From Hygrophila difformis (Eukaryota > Streptophyta > Magnoliopsida > Lamiales > Acanthaceae), in contig JAOANR010000002.1 of NCBI GenBank assembly GCA_030278955.1, positions 19,454,057-19,518,056 of the forward strand: a DNA stretch of 64,000 nt, read 5' to 3'. Each line of letters opens with the position of its first letter. Position 1 is the first letter of the stretch. The notes under the pieces are model-generated. The model was not told the DNA's origin. It was given only the letters and a program-made list of their open reading frames with translations, and made no database searches. Below, piece by piece: positions 44,213 through 55,361 of this stretch. The translations under genes were made by a program, and so were the position numbers.

Positions 44213-45091
44213 AGATCTATAGATATCTCATGTCGATGATTCGGAGGCGTGGCTTCCACGTTCTTCGTTCTCCCTCCGAGATCCTTCGTTTTTCCTCAAC
44301 GCGTCCGGATCGGGGTTTAGAATAGAAAAGATGTTTAATTAGGATTCGTTTTCGAATCTCATATGGAAAAGAATGGATCAAGGCTTACCACAGCGACGGG
44401 GGTCTCCGAATTTTGTCCAAGTCAGTTCCTCCTCTCGGTGTTGTGCCTCCGACGACTCCGGGATTAGGGTTTCGACGTATAGAAAGATTTCGTAGGGTTT
44501 CAAATGTATTCGGAGCTCTTAGGAGGTCTTATTTATTTAAGACCTAGGGCGTCCAAAATCTGATCCCAAGGGTCTTGGGTCGAGAGACGTTCAACCGAAA
44601 GTCGAAAAATCCGCGTTCGGGCGAGAAAATCTCGCTTGGTTTGTTGCTGCCAGAGTGGCGCGGTCGTGGCGCGGTCTTCCCTCTTCACCGCGCGGCCACC
44701 GCGCGACTCTCGCCTGGACTTCGGTCCGGGCGGGTCGTGCGATCCGTCGTGCTTTTCCGCCTCTCTTTCGGGTTTCTATCCCTCTATGCTCCCGAATTCC
44801 GATTCCCGGGGTATATTCGGGCTCCGATTTCCTATCCTAATTTTATTCGGACCTAAATTTATGTTTGGACTCGAGTTATTGAGTCTATCGATGTCGGGTC
44901 CCCGTGTAACCATTTATTCAATTAAATTGCCTTCGGCTTCCCGGGTTCTCGGAATTTTGTTTCCTTTTTAATTTAAATTCCATTTCTCATCTTCTATGAT
45001 TCTTTATCCATTTATCATGTTTATTATATTTTTTTTATTTATTTTATTTTATTTTTTTTTATTTTATGTTGCAAAATTCTCGGGTATTACA

Positions 45092-45353
45092 GTCTACCCT
45101 CCTTAAGAATCAACTTCGTCCTCGAAGTTGTGTTTCGGCTTTTCTCGTGCTAAGGTCTTGTGTTTGTTTTATTATGTTGTGACTGAACTTAGAATTAAAA
45201 CTTCTAAGTTGCCTACGTACCCTGTGAAGGGATCAAGCCATAACGTAGTTCAAAATTTATTTGGGATACATGATATCGAGTCGAACTCCAAAAATAATTA
45301 CGGGGTATCACATCCTCTCCCCCTTAGGACTTCAGTTATGTCCCCATAACTGC
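45092..45353 (-). other. 3' non-coding region of B, first copy
   Basis: Polypurine tract 45092-45105 (TAAGGAGGGTAGAC on the minus strand), hairpin 45111-45130, CTACGT...ACGTAG box about 45213-45248, second purine tract about 45310-45330. Confidence 0.75.
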
Positions 45354-46472
45354 CTATTCATTATTCTCAAGAGGATTCGGGTTTTGGTCTTGTTCCTCGT
45401 CACTCTCTCCTTGCTGAAGGTTCACCAAATCTACTCTCTTTTCGATCGCCTCCTCTGGCGTTCGACATCCACTAGCCTTGTGACCAAGCTTGCCGCACCT
45501 ACGGCAGGTTCCAGGCTTCGGGCATTGGCGTACCAGATGTGCATGGTTGCATCGTGGGCAACGTGGTATAACCGCACCACGGTTGTTGTCTCCCCCATTG
45601 TTGAGACCTTTATTTCCTTTCTTTCGGGATCCATTGTCTTTCCTAGAATTGTTATTGTTGTCTTTCCGATCCTTCTTCTCCAGTCCTTGCGAGTCCTTGC
45701 TCGACTCACCATGTTCCTTACGCTTCAATTGCTGGATTCGAGCAATTGATACGGCGCGATCATATATCGTCTGCAGGTTCGTGAATTGTCCTACTGCAAG
45801 TATCTCCCGGATACTAAGGTTCAGACCCATCTCGAATTTCTGAGCCTTGTCAGAGTCGGTTGGTACTATCCTCGCAGCGAATCGTACTAGCTCCTTGAAC
45901 TTGCTGTAGTACTCTTGCACTGTTTGCGCACCTTGCTTTAAGTTGATGAATTCCTCGTACTTCGCAGTCTTGGTGCTCAGTGGGTAGAATCTTTCCCTCA
46001 AAGCTTCCTTAAGTTCTTCCCAGGTGTAGGCTTCTTCGTCTTCCACTGAATTCGCTTGGAGATTTTGCCACCACTCATCGGCTTCGCCTCCTAGGTAGTA
46101 GGTCACTACGTGTATCCTCTCCTCATCAGGGCACTTGATAGCATTCAAGAGCTTATCAAAGGTACGGATCCAACCTTCCAACTTGGCTGGATCCTCTTGG
46201 CCGTCATAATGGGGTGGGTGGTAAGGGTTCACTAATGCCAAGTAGTTGACTCGGGCTACTGGCGGAGGTACTGTTTGTGTCCTATGCACCTCGGCATTTC
46301 CCAATGCTACAAGGAGTTCCTCTACAGATTTTAAACGTGCTTCCATATTATTCGGCGCTTGAGGCACTTGCTCTCCTAGGTTCTGAGGACTTCCACTGTT
46401 GTTGGGCGTGTTGGAAAGGTTAACGTGAGTGCCGTTTGGACTCACCTTCCTTGGTTTCTTCCTAGGCGCCAT
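45354..46472 (-). CDS. Gag of element B, first copy (372 aa)
   Basis: It starts MAPRKKPRKVSPNGT. The gag core has [11 protein letters not shown] (about residue 122) and [15 protein letters not shown]. Two zinc knuckles, CPRCNHAHLVRQC (CX2CX3HX4C) and CRRCGKLGHKASGC (CX2CX4HX4C), lie near residues 306-340, followed by an acidic E/Q/N tail ending PLENNE. It is intact, and similar throughout to the G gag. It ends before any protease. Its likely role is to form particles or bring element RNA into particles whose enzymes come from an autonomous relative (inference from the TR-GAG type). Confidence 0.9.
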   Translation of the reverse strand: MAPRKKPRKVSPNGTHVNLSNTPNNSGSPQNLGEQVPQAPNNMEARLKSVEELLVALGNAEVHRTQTVPPPVARVNYLALVNPYHPPHYDGQEDPAKLEGWIRTFDKLLNAIKCPDEERIHVVTYYLGGEADEWWQNLQANSVEDEEAYTWEELKEALRERFYPLSTKTAKYEEFINLKQGAQTVQEYYSKFKELVRFAARIVPTDSDKAQKFEMGLNLSIREILAVGQFTNLQTIYDRAVSIARIQQLKRKEHGESSKDSQGLEKKDRKDNNNNSRKDNGSRKKGNKGLNNGGDNNRGAVIPRCPRCNHAHLVRQCPKPGTCRRCGKLGHKASGCRTPEEAIEKRVDLVNLQQGESDEEQDQNPNPLENNE

Positions 46473-47308
46473 TTTCTGTTATAACGTGTATAGATTAGCT
46501 TATCTTGGTTTAGGTAGATCGCTCGAATGAGACGTTTCGTAAATTTCTGATTTCAGATATTCGGGTTTGTTGTTTGGAAATCCAAACAAGATTTTTGGGA
46601 TCAAAAGTGTTTTAATAAAACTTGATTTTCTTATTTTTCCACATGAGGAAATTTTCTAATTCGTACAAAGATAGCAATGGCCAAGGCCGAGATTTGCTAT
46701 ACTTGGGCGCGTGCTTAGATCAATGAGATCTAGAACTAAGGCAAGATCAGTCTCTAATGAGCGTTTCTAATTCGATGTCAAGCCTCTAAGTTATCTAGGT
46801 ATAGCAAGAGATCTAGGTTAAACTTCGCCAAGATTCTAAGTTACACTTCGCCAAGATGCTAAGTTAAAGTTCGCCAAGATTCTAAGTTAAAATTCGCCAA
46901 GATTCTAAGTTCTCTACATAAAAGAGATGCAATATGCAAATGCGAATGATGATTTTCCCCCCAAAAATAATTCATGCACTATATATTTTTTTCCATGGGT
47001 TTTAAAATAGAAATTCATTTCCATGGAAATAATGCTTTAAAAAATTTAAAAATAATAGTTAAAATTCTTGGACCTCTATATTGGGTCAAAATAATTATCA
47101 TTTGGGCTCAAAAATAATTTGGGCTAGGACACTTTCAAAATAATAATTTGGCTTCAATAATAATTCAAAAATAATAATGGTTTAAAAATAATAGTTTAAA
47201 AATAATAATAATGATAGGTTTAAAAATACTAATTTAAAAATAAGCTGGGCTTTGATACCAACTTGGTATCAGATATTTTCTTTAAAATAGATAGCTTTAA
47301 AATATTCT
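46473..47308 (-). other. Leader between primer site and gag of B, first copy
   Basis: No accessory ORF. About four copies of a 20-22-bp TTCGCCAAGATTCTAAGTT repeat occupy 46821-46911. A primer-site palindrome with 8-bp arms TGATACCA / TGGTATCA is at 47253-47273. Confidence 0.7.
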
Positions 47309-47322
47309 GGGCTCTGATACCA
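47309..47322 (-). promoter_or_regulatory. Primer binding site, tRNA-iMet (B, first copy)
   Basis: TGGTATCAGAGCCC on the minus strand, 3 nt from LTR B2. Confidence 0.85.
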
Positions 47323-47677
47323 CCTTGTAACACCCCGGTTTTTGGTCACCCAGGTCGGGGTGTCACCGCCACACCTCTCTAGCAAGACACGGTTTCTCCG
47401 AGCTCACTAAAGAGATGCAAGACTATGGTTTTTTTTCAGAATTTAAAATATTCAAACAGCCCATTCATATATAATTTAAAAATAATATATCAAAGTTGCA
47501 GCGGAAAATAATAATTACATATATAATGCAGCGGAAATTAATAATAGGGCCAACATGGCCAAGACACGGGTTAAACAGGCCCGTTCATGCAAGATCTAGT
47601 CTAAAGCTAAATTTAAAATATAATGTATTTCCCCAAAATTCCCACGCATGCATATGAGGATGCATATTCTTCACACT

Positions 47678-49137
47678 CTGTAAGAACAAGAAAAAAAAAA
47701 TATGGTTTTGGTCAGCACTACGTGCTGAGTAAGTTAACACATACAAGATTATGAGGTTTCAAAGCCTTTATTTAAATTTAATGAGAACATGTGCATAATT
47801 TAAATAATTCATTTAATCGCATAATTTAGAAGACAGGGATTCATAAGATCATCATATAGCTTGCAACGTAATTAAATAAGTGGCCATAAATTTAACAGCA
47901 CAATTTGATACAGATTTAATTTGGAATTCTCGCAACTCCTCGTTTCATATCTTTTACAGATCACCACCGCTAGGGCTCTTATGTCCGCCAGCCTTACGCC
48001 TGGGCTCTTATGTCCACAGGTATCATGGTCGATCCAGATCTTTTAATTAGAGTTAATCCGTCCGCTAGACATACGATCAGTGTTTCGCTAGGGCTCTTAC
48101 GTCAACCTAGACATACACTTGGGCTCTTATGTCCCAAGCCGCAGAGAACATTGACAGTATCTAGCTTAGTCATAACCCGCAATATTTTAACCTTCTCGTT
48201 TCGTGTATCTTATTTCAAAGAATTTCTACTCGTTTCATCCTTAAAGGCTAATTTCACCGTTTCAACCTTAAAGGTTAATTTCATCGTTTCCACAAGATTT
48301 CAAGTTTTGACTCGGTCAACCACAGTTTACTCTAAAATTCGTTAAAAATCAGATTTAATTTCAAAAATTCCGAAATTTCACGCCTGACTCCAAAACGTCG
48401 AGATCTACAACTTTCGTGTTTTAACTTTTTCAATCCGAGATACCAAAATAGGTCAAAAACACTAATTTTCGCAGAAGTACTGTTCTGTCCGAATTTCATA
48501 TAACTCAGTTTAAAGATTTCGAATTCTACCATAGCAATTCAACTCCAAATTTAATGAAATTTTACAGAGATCATCTTAAGACAATTATCTACAACTTTCA
48601 TGTTCGGCTAAAGATCTAATTCGGCCTAGAACCATACTCAAAAACGTCAACAAGTTCGCACCTATGTTCTGTCCAGTTTCAAGATTCGATTTAAAACCAG
48701 TTCGGTTCGGAGTGGATTTCATATATCAAATCATCATGAAAAATTCTGAACTTTTACGGAGGTATTCATAAAGTATAGATCTACAACTCTTATGTTCAAC
48801 GTCAAGCCTAGATCGGTCTAGATCTAAGGTAGAAATCACCAACAAGTTCGAATAAAGAATCTTTCATCGTTTCAAGATCTAAATCTAAAGCAGGCTCGTT
48901 TACGATCCGTTTCGGATATCAAAACACGATGAAAAATTATGAAATTTTTACAGAAGCTAGATCTATGTCTTAGGAGTGTTTTTCGTGTTTTAAGTTTTCT
49001 CGTTTGAACGTTTTAAAGGGTTCGAATAAATTCAACAAACACGCTGCGCCGGTGTAGACAGATTTTTGATAGGGTTCCATTACATCTATATGTTCGAATC
49101 TTTTAACAACCCAAAACCAAAGTAAGCGTTAACTTAC
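47678..49137 (-). other. Predicted leader intron, LTR B2
   Basis: Donor G at 49137; acceptor G at 47678; hairpin 47712-47728. Confidence 0.5.
47969..48138 (-). repeat. GGCTCTTATGTC hairpin cluster, LTR B2
   Basis: Same four units as in B1, unchanged by eye. Confidence 0.7.
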
Positions 49138-50024
49138 AGATCTATAGATATCTCGTGTCGATGATTCGGAGGCGTGGCTTCCACGTTCTTCGTTCTCCCT
49201 CCGAGATCCTTCGTTTTTCCTCAACGCGTCCGGATCGGGGTTTAGAATAGAAAAGATGTTTAATTAGGATTCGTTTTCGAATCTCATATGGAAAAGAATG
49301 GATCAAGGCTTACCACAGCGACGGGGGTCTCCGAATTTCGTCCAAGTCAGTTCCTCCTCTCGGTGTTGTGCCTCCGACGACTCCGGGATTAGGGTTTCGA
49401 CGTATAGAAAGATTTCGTAGGGTTTCAAATGTATTCGGAGCTCTTAGGAGGTCTTATTTATAGATATTTAAGACCTAGGGCGTCCAAAATCTGATCCCAA
49501 GGGTCTTGGGTCGAGAGACGTTCAACCGAAAGTCGAAAAATCCGCGTTCGGGCGAGAAAATCTCGCTTGGTTTGTTGCTGCCAGAGTGGCGCGGTCGTGG
49601 CGCGGTCTTCCCCCTCTTCACCGCGCGGCCACCGCGCGACTCTCGCCTGGACTTCGGTCCGGGCGGGTCGTGCGATCCGTCGTGCTTTTCCGCCTCTCTT
49701 TCGGGTTTCTATCCCTCTATGCTCCCGAATTCCGATTCCCGGGGTATATTCGGGCTCCGATTTCCTATCCTAATTTTATTCGGACCTAAATTTATGTTTG
49801 GACTCGAGTTATTGAGTCTATCGATGTCGGGTCCCCGTGTAACCATTTATTCAATTAAATTGCCTTCGGCTTCCCGGGTTCTCGGAATTTTGTTTCCTTT
49901 TTAATTTAAATTCCATTTCTCATCTTCTATGATTCTTTATCCATTTATCATGTTTATTATATTTTTTTTATTTATTTTATTTTATTTTTTTTTATTTTAT
50001 GTTGCAAAATTCTCGGGTATTACA

Positions 50025-50286
50025 GTCTACCCTCCTTAAGAATCAACTTCGTCCTCGAAGTTGTGTTTCGACTTTTCTCGTGCTAAGGTCTTGTGTTTGT
50101 TTTATTATGTTGTGACTGAACTTAGAATTAAAACTTCTAAGTTGCCTACGTACCCTGTGAAGGGATCAAGCCATAACGTAGTTCAAAATTTATTTGGGAT
50201 ACATGATATCGAGTCGAACTCCAAAAATAATTACGGGGTATCACATCCTCTCCCCCTTAGGACTTCAGTTATGTCCCCATAACTGC
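50025..50286 (-). other. 3' non-coding region of B, second copy
   Basis: Polypurine tract 50025-50038; hairpin 50044-50063; box about 50146-50182. Confidence 0.75.
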
Positions 50287-51405
50287 CTATTCATTATTCT
50301 CAAGAGGATTCGGGTTTTGGTCTTGTTCCTCGTCACTCTCTCCTTGCTGAAGGTTCACCAAATCTACTCTCTTTTCGATCGCCTCCTCTGGCGTTCGACA
50401 TCCACTAGCCTTGTGACCAAGCTTGCCGCACCTACGGCAGGTTCCAGGCTTCGGGCATTGGCGTACCAGATGTGCATGGTTGCATCGTGGGCAACGTGGT
50501 ATAACCGCACCACGGTTGTCATCTCCCCCATTGTTGAGACCTTTATTTCCTTTCTTTCGGGATCCATTGTCTTTCCGAGAATTGTTATTGTTGTCTTTCC
50601 GATCCTTCTTCTCCAGTCCTTGCGAGTCCTTGCTCGACTCACCATGTTCCTTACGCTTCAATTGCTGGATTCGAGCAATTGATACGGCGCGATCATATAT
50701 CGTCTGCAGGTTCGTGAATTGTCCTACTGCAAGTATCTCCCGGATACTAAGGTTCAGACCCATCTCGAATTTCTGAGCCTTGTCAGAGTCGGTTGGTACT
50801 ATCCTCGCAGCGAATCGTACTAGCTCCTTGAACTTGCTGTAGTACTCTTGCACTGTTTGCGCACCTTGCTTTAAGTTGATGAATTCCTCGTACTTCGCAG
50901 TCTTGGTGCTCAGTGGGTAGAATCTTTCCCTCAAAGCTTCCTTAAGTTCTTCCCAGGTGTAGGCTTCTTCGTCTTCCACTGAATTCGCTTGGAGATTTTG
51001 CCACCACTCATCGGCTTCGCCTCCTAGGTAGTAGGTCACTACGTGTATCCTCTCCTCATCAGGGCACTTGATAGCATTCAAGAGCTTATCAAAGGTACGG
51101 ATCCAACCTTCCAACTTGGCTGGATCCTCTTGGCCGTCATAATGGGGTGGGTGGTAAGGGTTCACTAATGCCAAGTAGTTGACTCGGGCTACTGGCGGAG
51201 GTACTGTTTGTGTCCTATGCACCTCGGCATTTCCCAATGCTACAAGGAGTTCCTCTACAGATTTTAAACGTGCTTCCATATTATTCGGCGCTTGAGGCAC
51301 TTGCTCTCCTAGGTTCTGAGGACTTCCACTGTTGTTGGGCGTGTTGGAAAGGTTAGCGTGAGTGCCGTTTGGACTCACCTTCCTTGGTTTCTTCCTAGGC
51401 GCCAT
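50287..51405 (-). CDS. Gag of element B, second copy (372 aa)
   Basis: It differs from the first copy by two residues that I can see (V to A near residue 18 and N to D in the GGDNNRG stretch). Both reading frames are intact, so neither copy has decayed since the tandem formed. Confidence 0.9.
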   Translation of the reverse strand: MAPRKKPRKVSPNGTHANLSNTPNNSGSPQNLGEQVPQAPNNMEARLKSVEELLVALGNAEVHRTQTVPPPVARVNYLALVNPYHPPHYDGQEDPAKLEGWIRTFDKLLNAIKCPDEERIHVVTYYLGGEADEWWQNLQANSVEDEEAYTWEELKEALRERFYPLSTKTAKYEEFINLKQGAQTVQEYYSKFKELVRFAARIVPTDSDKAQKFEMGLNLSIREILAVGQFTNLQTIYDRAVSIARIQQLKRKEHGESSKDSQGLEKKDRKDNNNNSRKDNGSRKKGNKGLNNGGDDNRGAVIPRCPRCNHAHLVRQCPKPGTCRRCGKLGHKASGCRTPEEAIEKRVDLVNLQQGESDEEQDQNPNPLENNE

Positions 51406-52239
51406 TTTCTGTTATAACGTGTATAGATTAGCTTATCTTGGTTTAGGTAGATCGCTCGAATGAGACGTTTCGTAAATTTCTGATTTCAAATATTCGGGTT
51501 TGTTGTTTGGAAATCCAAACAAGATTTTTGGGATCAAAAGTGTTTTAATAAAACTTGATTTTCTTATTTTTCCACATGAGGAAATTTTCTAATTCGTACA
51601 AAGATAGCAATGGCCAAGGCCGAGATTTGCTATACTTGGGCGCGTGCTTAGATCAATGAGATCTAGAACTAAGGCAAGATCAGTCTCTAATGAGCGTTCT
51701 AATTCGATGTCAAGCCTCTAAGTTATCTAGGTATAGCAAGAGATCTAGGTTAAACTTCGCCAAGATTCTATGTTACACTTCGCCAAGATGCTAAGTTAAA
51801 GTTCGCCAAGATTCTAAGTTAAAATTCGCCAAGATTCTAAGTTCTCTACATAAAAGAGATGCAATATGCAAATGCGAATGATGATTTTCCCCCCAAAAAT
51901 AATTCATGCACTATATATTTTTTTCCATGGGTTTTAAAATAGAAATTCATTTCCATGGAAATAATGCTTTAAAAATTTAAAAATAATAGTTAAAATTCTT
52001 GGACCTCTATATTGGGTCAAAATAATTATCATTTGGGCTCAAAAATAATTTGGGCTAGGACACTTTCAAAATAATAATTTGGCTTCAATAATAATTCAAA
52101 AATAATAATGGTTTAAAAATAATAGTTTAAAAATAATAATAATGATAGGTTTAAAAATACTAATTTAAAAATAAGCTGGGCTTTGATACCAACTTGGTAT
52201 CAGATATTTTCTTTAAAATAGATAGCTTTAAAATATTCT
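51406..52239 (-). other. Leader of B, second copy
   Basis: Same short TTCGCCAAGATTCTAAGTT repeats (about 51753-51842) and primer-site palindrome (52184-52204). Confidence 0.7.
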
Positions 52240-52253
52240 GGGCTCTGATACCA
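52240..52253 (-). promoter_or_regulatory. Primer binding site, tRNA-iMet (B, second copy)
   Basis: TGGTATCAGAGCCC on the minus strand, 3 nt from LTR B3. Confidence 0.85.
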
Positions 52254-52608
52254 CCTTGTAACACCCCGGTTTTTGGTCACCCAGGTCGGGGTGTCACCGC
52301 CACACCTCTCTAGCAAGACACGGTTTCTCCGAGCTCACTAAAGAGATGCAAGGCTATGGTTTTTTTTCAGAATTTAAAATATTCAAACAGCCCATTCATA
52401 TATAATTTAAAAATAATATATCAAAGTTGCAGCGGAAAATAATAATTACAAATATAATGCAGCGGAAATTAATAATAGGGCCAACATGGCCAAGACACGG
52501 GTTAAACAGGCCCGTTCATGCAAGATCTAGTCTAAAGCTAAATTTAAAATATAATGTATTTCCCCAAAATTCCCACGCATGCATATGAGGATGCATATTC
52601 TTCACACT

Positions 52609-54068
52609 CTGTAAGAACAAGAAAAAGAAAATATGGTTTTGGTCAGCACTACGTGCTGAGTAAGTTAACACATACAAGATTATGAGGTTTCAAAGCCTTT
52701 ATTTAAATTTAATGAAAACATGTGCATAATTTAAATAATTCATTTAATCGCATAATTTAGAAGACAGGGATTCATAAGATCATCATATAGCTTGCAACGT
52801 AATTAAATAAGTGGCCATAAATTTAACAGCACAATTTAATACAGATTTAATTTGGAATTCTCGCAACTCCTCGTTTCATATCTTTTACAGATCACCACCG
52901 CTAGGGCTCTTATGTCCGCCAGCCTTACGCCTGGGCTCTTATGTCCACAGGTATCATGGTCGATCCAGATCTTTTAATTAGAGTTAATCCGTCCGCTAGA
53001 CATACGATCAGTGTTTCGCTAGGGCTCTTACGTCAACCTAGACATACACTTGGGCTCTTATGTCCCAAGCCGCAGAGAACATTGACAGTATCTAGCTTAG
53101 TCATAACCCGCAATATTTTAACCTTCTCGTTTCGTGTATCTTATTTCAAAGAATTTCTACTCGTTTCATCCTTAAAGGCTAATTTCACCGTTTCAACCTT
53201 AAAGGTTAATTTCATCGTTTCCACAAGATTTCAAGTTTTGACTCGGTCAACCACAGTTTACTCTAAAATTCGTTAAAAATCAGATTTAATTTCAAAAATT
53301 CCGAAATTTCACGCCTGACTCCAAAACGTCGAGATCTACAACTTTTATGTTTTAACTTTTTCAATCCGAGATACCAAAATAGGTCAAAAACACTAATTTT
53401 CGCCGAAGTACTGTTCTGTCCGAATTTCATATAACTCAGTTTAAAGATTTCGAATTCTACCATAGCAATTCAACTCCAAATTTAATGAAATTTTACAGAG
53501 ATCATCTTAAGATAATTATCTACAACTTTCATGTTCGGCTAAAGATCTAATTCGGCCTAGAACCATACTCAAAAACGTCAACAAGTTCGCACCTATGTTC
53601 TGTCCAGTTTCAAGATTTGATTTAAAACCAGTTCGGTTCGGAGTGGATTTCATATATCAAATCATCATGAAAAATTCTGAACTTTTACGGAGGTATTCAT
53701 AAAGTATAGATCTACAACTCTTATGTTCAACGTCAAGCCTAGATCGGTCTAGATCTAAGGTAGAAATCACCAACAAGTTCGAATAAAGAATCTTTCATCG
53801 TTTCAAGATCTAAATCTAAAGCAGGCTCGTTTAAGATCCATTTCGGATATCAAAACACGATGAAAAATTATGAAATTTTTACAGAAGCTAGATCTATGTC
53901 TTAGGAGTGTTTTTCGTGTTTTAAGTTTTCTCGTTTGAACGTTTTAAAGGGTTCGAATAAATTCATCAAACACGCTGCGCCGGTGTAGACAGATTTTTGA
54001 TAGGGTTCCATTACATCTATATGTTCGAATCTTTTAACAACCCAAAACCAAAGTAAGCGTTAACTTAC
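52609..54068 (-). other. Predicted leader intron, LTR B3
   Basis: Donor G at 54068; acceptor G at 52609; hairpin 52643-52659. Confidence 0.5.
52900..53069 (-). repeat. GGCTCTTATGTC hairpin cluster, LTR B3
   Basis: Same four units as in B1. Confidence 0.7.
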
Positions 54069-54954
54069 AGATCTATAGATATCTCGTGTCGATGATTCGG
54101 AGGCGTGGCTTCCACGTTCTTCGTTCTCCCTCCGAGATCCTTCGTTTTTCCTCAACGCGTCCGGATCGGGGTTTAGAATAGAAAAGATGTTTAATTAGGA
54201 TTCGTTTTCGAATCTCATATGGAAAAGAATGGATCAAGGCTTACCACAGCGACGGGGGTCTCCGAATTTCGTCCAAGTAAGTTCCTCCTCTCGGTGTTGT
54301 GCCTCCGACGACTCCGGGATTAGGGTTTCGACGTATAGAAAGATTTCGTAGGGTTTCAAATGTATTCGGAGCTCTTAGGAGGTCTTACTTATAGATATTT
54401 AAGGCCTAGGGCGTCCAAAATCTGATCCCAAGGGTCTTGGGTCGAGAGACGTTCAACCGAAAGTCGAAAAATCCGCGTTCGGGCGAGAAAATCTCGCTTG
54501 GTTTGTTGCTGCCAGAGTGGCGCGGTCGTGGCGCGGTCTTCCCTCTTCACCGCGCGGCCACCGCGCGACTCTCGCCTGGACTTCGGTCCGGGCGGGTCGT
54601 GCGATCCGTCGTGCTTTTCCGCCTCTCTTTCGGGTTTCTATCCCTCTATGCTCCCGAATTCCGATTCCCGGGGTATATTCGGGCTCCGATTTCCTATCCT
54701 AATTTTATTCGGACCTAAATTTATGTTTGGACTCGAGTTATTGAGTCTATCGATGTCGGGTCCCCGTGTAACCATTTATTCAATTAAATTGCCTTCGGCT
54801 TCCCGGGTTCTCGGAATTTTGTTTCCTTTTTAATTTAAATTCCATTTCTCATCTTCTATGATTCTTTATCCATTTATCATGTTTATTATATTTTTTTTAT
54901 TTATTTTATTTTATTTTATTTTTATTTTATGTTGCAAAATTCTCGGGTATTACA

Positions 54955-55047
54955 CGCGCGGCCAAAAGGCGCGCCAACCCCGCGTGGCTCCACAGGTTTT
55001 GGCAACTTGCGCGTTTTCGGCGATTTCTTACCATAAATCGACCCCCC
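54955..55047 (+). repeat. Element H, part 2: short LTR stretch between B and C
   Basis: CGCGCGGCCAAAAGGCGCGCC... matches the reverse complement of G LTR positions about 17500-17600. The first 5 bases repeat the B target duplication and the last five are the C duplication (CCCCC). Relative to G, about 18 bases of the GC-rich part are missing at the B junction. Confidence 0.85.
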
Positions 55048-55361
55048 TGTAACACCCCGGATTTGATAACCCAGGCCGGGATGCCACCGCCGCACCTCCC
55101 TAGCAAGACACGGTTTCTCCGAGCTTACTAAAGAGATGCAAGGCTATAGGTGTTGGAAAAAGTTTTAAAAGCAAGTCCGGAATTACTTAAAAATAATAGT
55201 GTATCATCATCCATACATGAATAAGAATAATATGTTGCAGCGGAAATTTAAATATGGGCCGACATGGCAAAAACTCGGGTCAACAAACCCGCATGCAAGT
55301 CATGTAAATAAATAGCCAAATATCCAAAGTGATCCCCCGATGCATGATCATGCTCCGTACT

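Larger units (their letters stand above)
42400..45091 (-). repeat. LTR B1 (2692 bp)
   Basis: Ends TGTAACACCCCGG and TCTCGGGTATTACA. It lacks the TATAGATA segment present in B2 and B3 (compare 44530-44545 with 49455-49470), so its TATA box is lost. Confidence 0.92.
47326..50024 (-). repeat. LTR B2, middle copy (2699 bp)
   Basis: Nearly identical to B1 and B3. TATA box TATAAATAAG (minus strand) at 49453-49462. Confidence 0.92.
42400..54954 (-). mobile_element. Cluster B: gag-only non-autonomous element in LTR-internal-LTR-internal-LTR form
   Basis: LTRs at 42400-45091, 47326-50024 and 52257-54954 (about 2.7 kb each) alternate with two 2.2-kb internal regions. Each internal region carries only gag (45354-46472, 50287-51405). 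Perfect flanking duplication CGCGC (42395-42399 and 54955-54959) in the H LTR. There is no protease, RT or integrase between gag stop and polypurine tract. This is the TR-GAG type of non-autonomous element. All copies are almost identical, so it is young. The three-LTR form needs checking against assembly error. Confidence 0.9.
52257..54954 (-). repeat. LTR B3 (2698 bp)
   Basis: Outer 5' LTR of the tandem. The TATA region (54384-54393) reads TATAAGTAAG. Followed by CGCGC and the H LTR. Confidence 0.92.

Noticed and set aside
45261..45843. Plus-strand ORFs opposite B gag (also 50194-50776)
   Set aside because: Antisense shadows of gag; no codon pattern or domain of their own.
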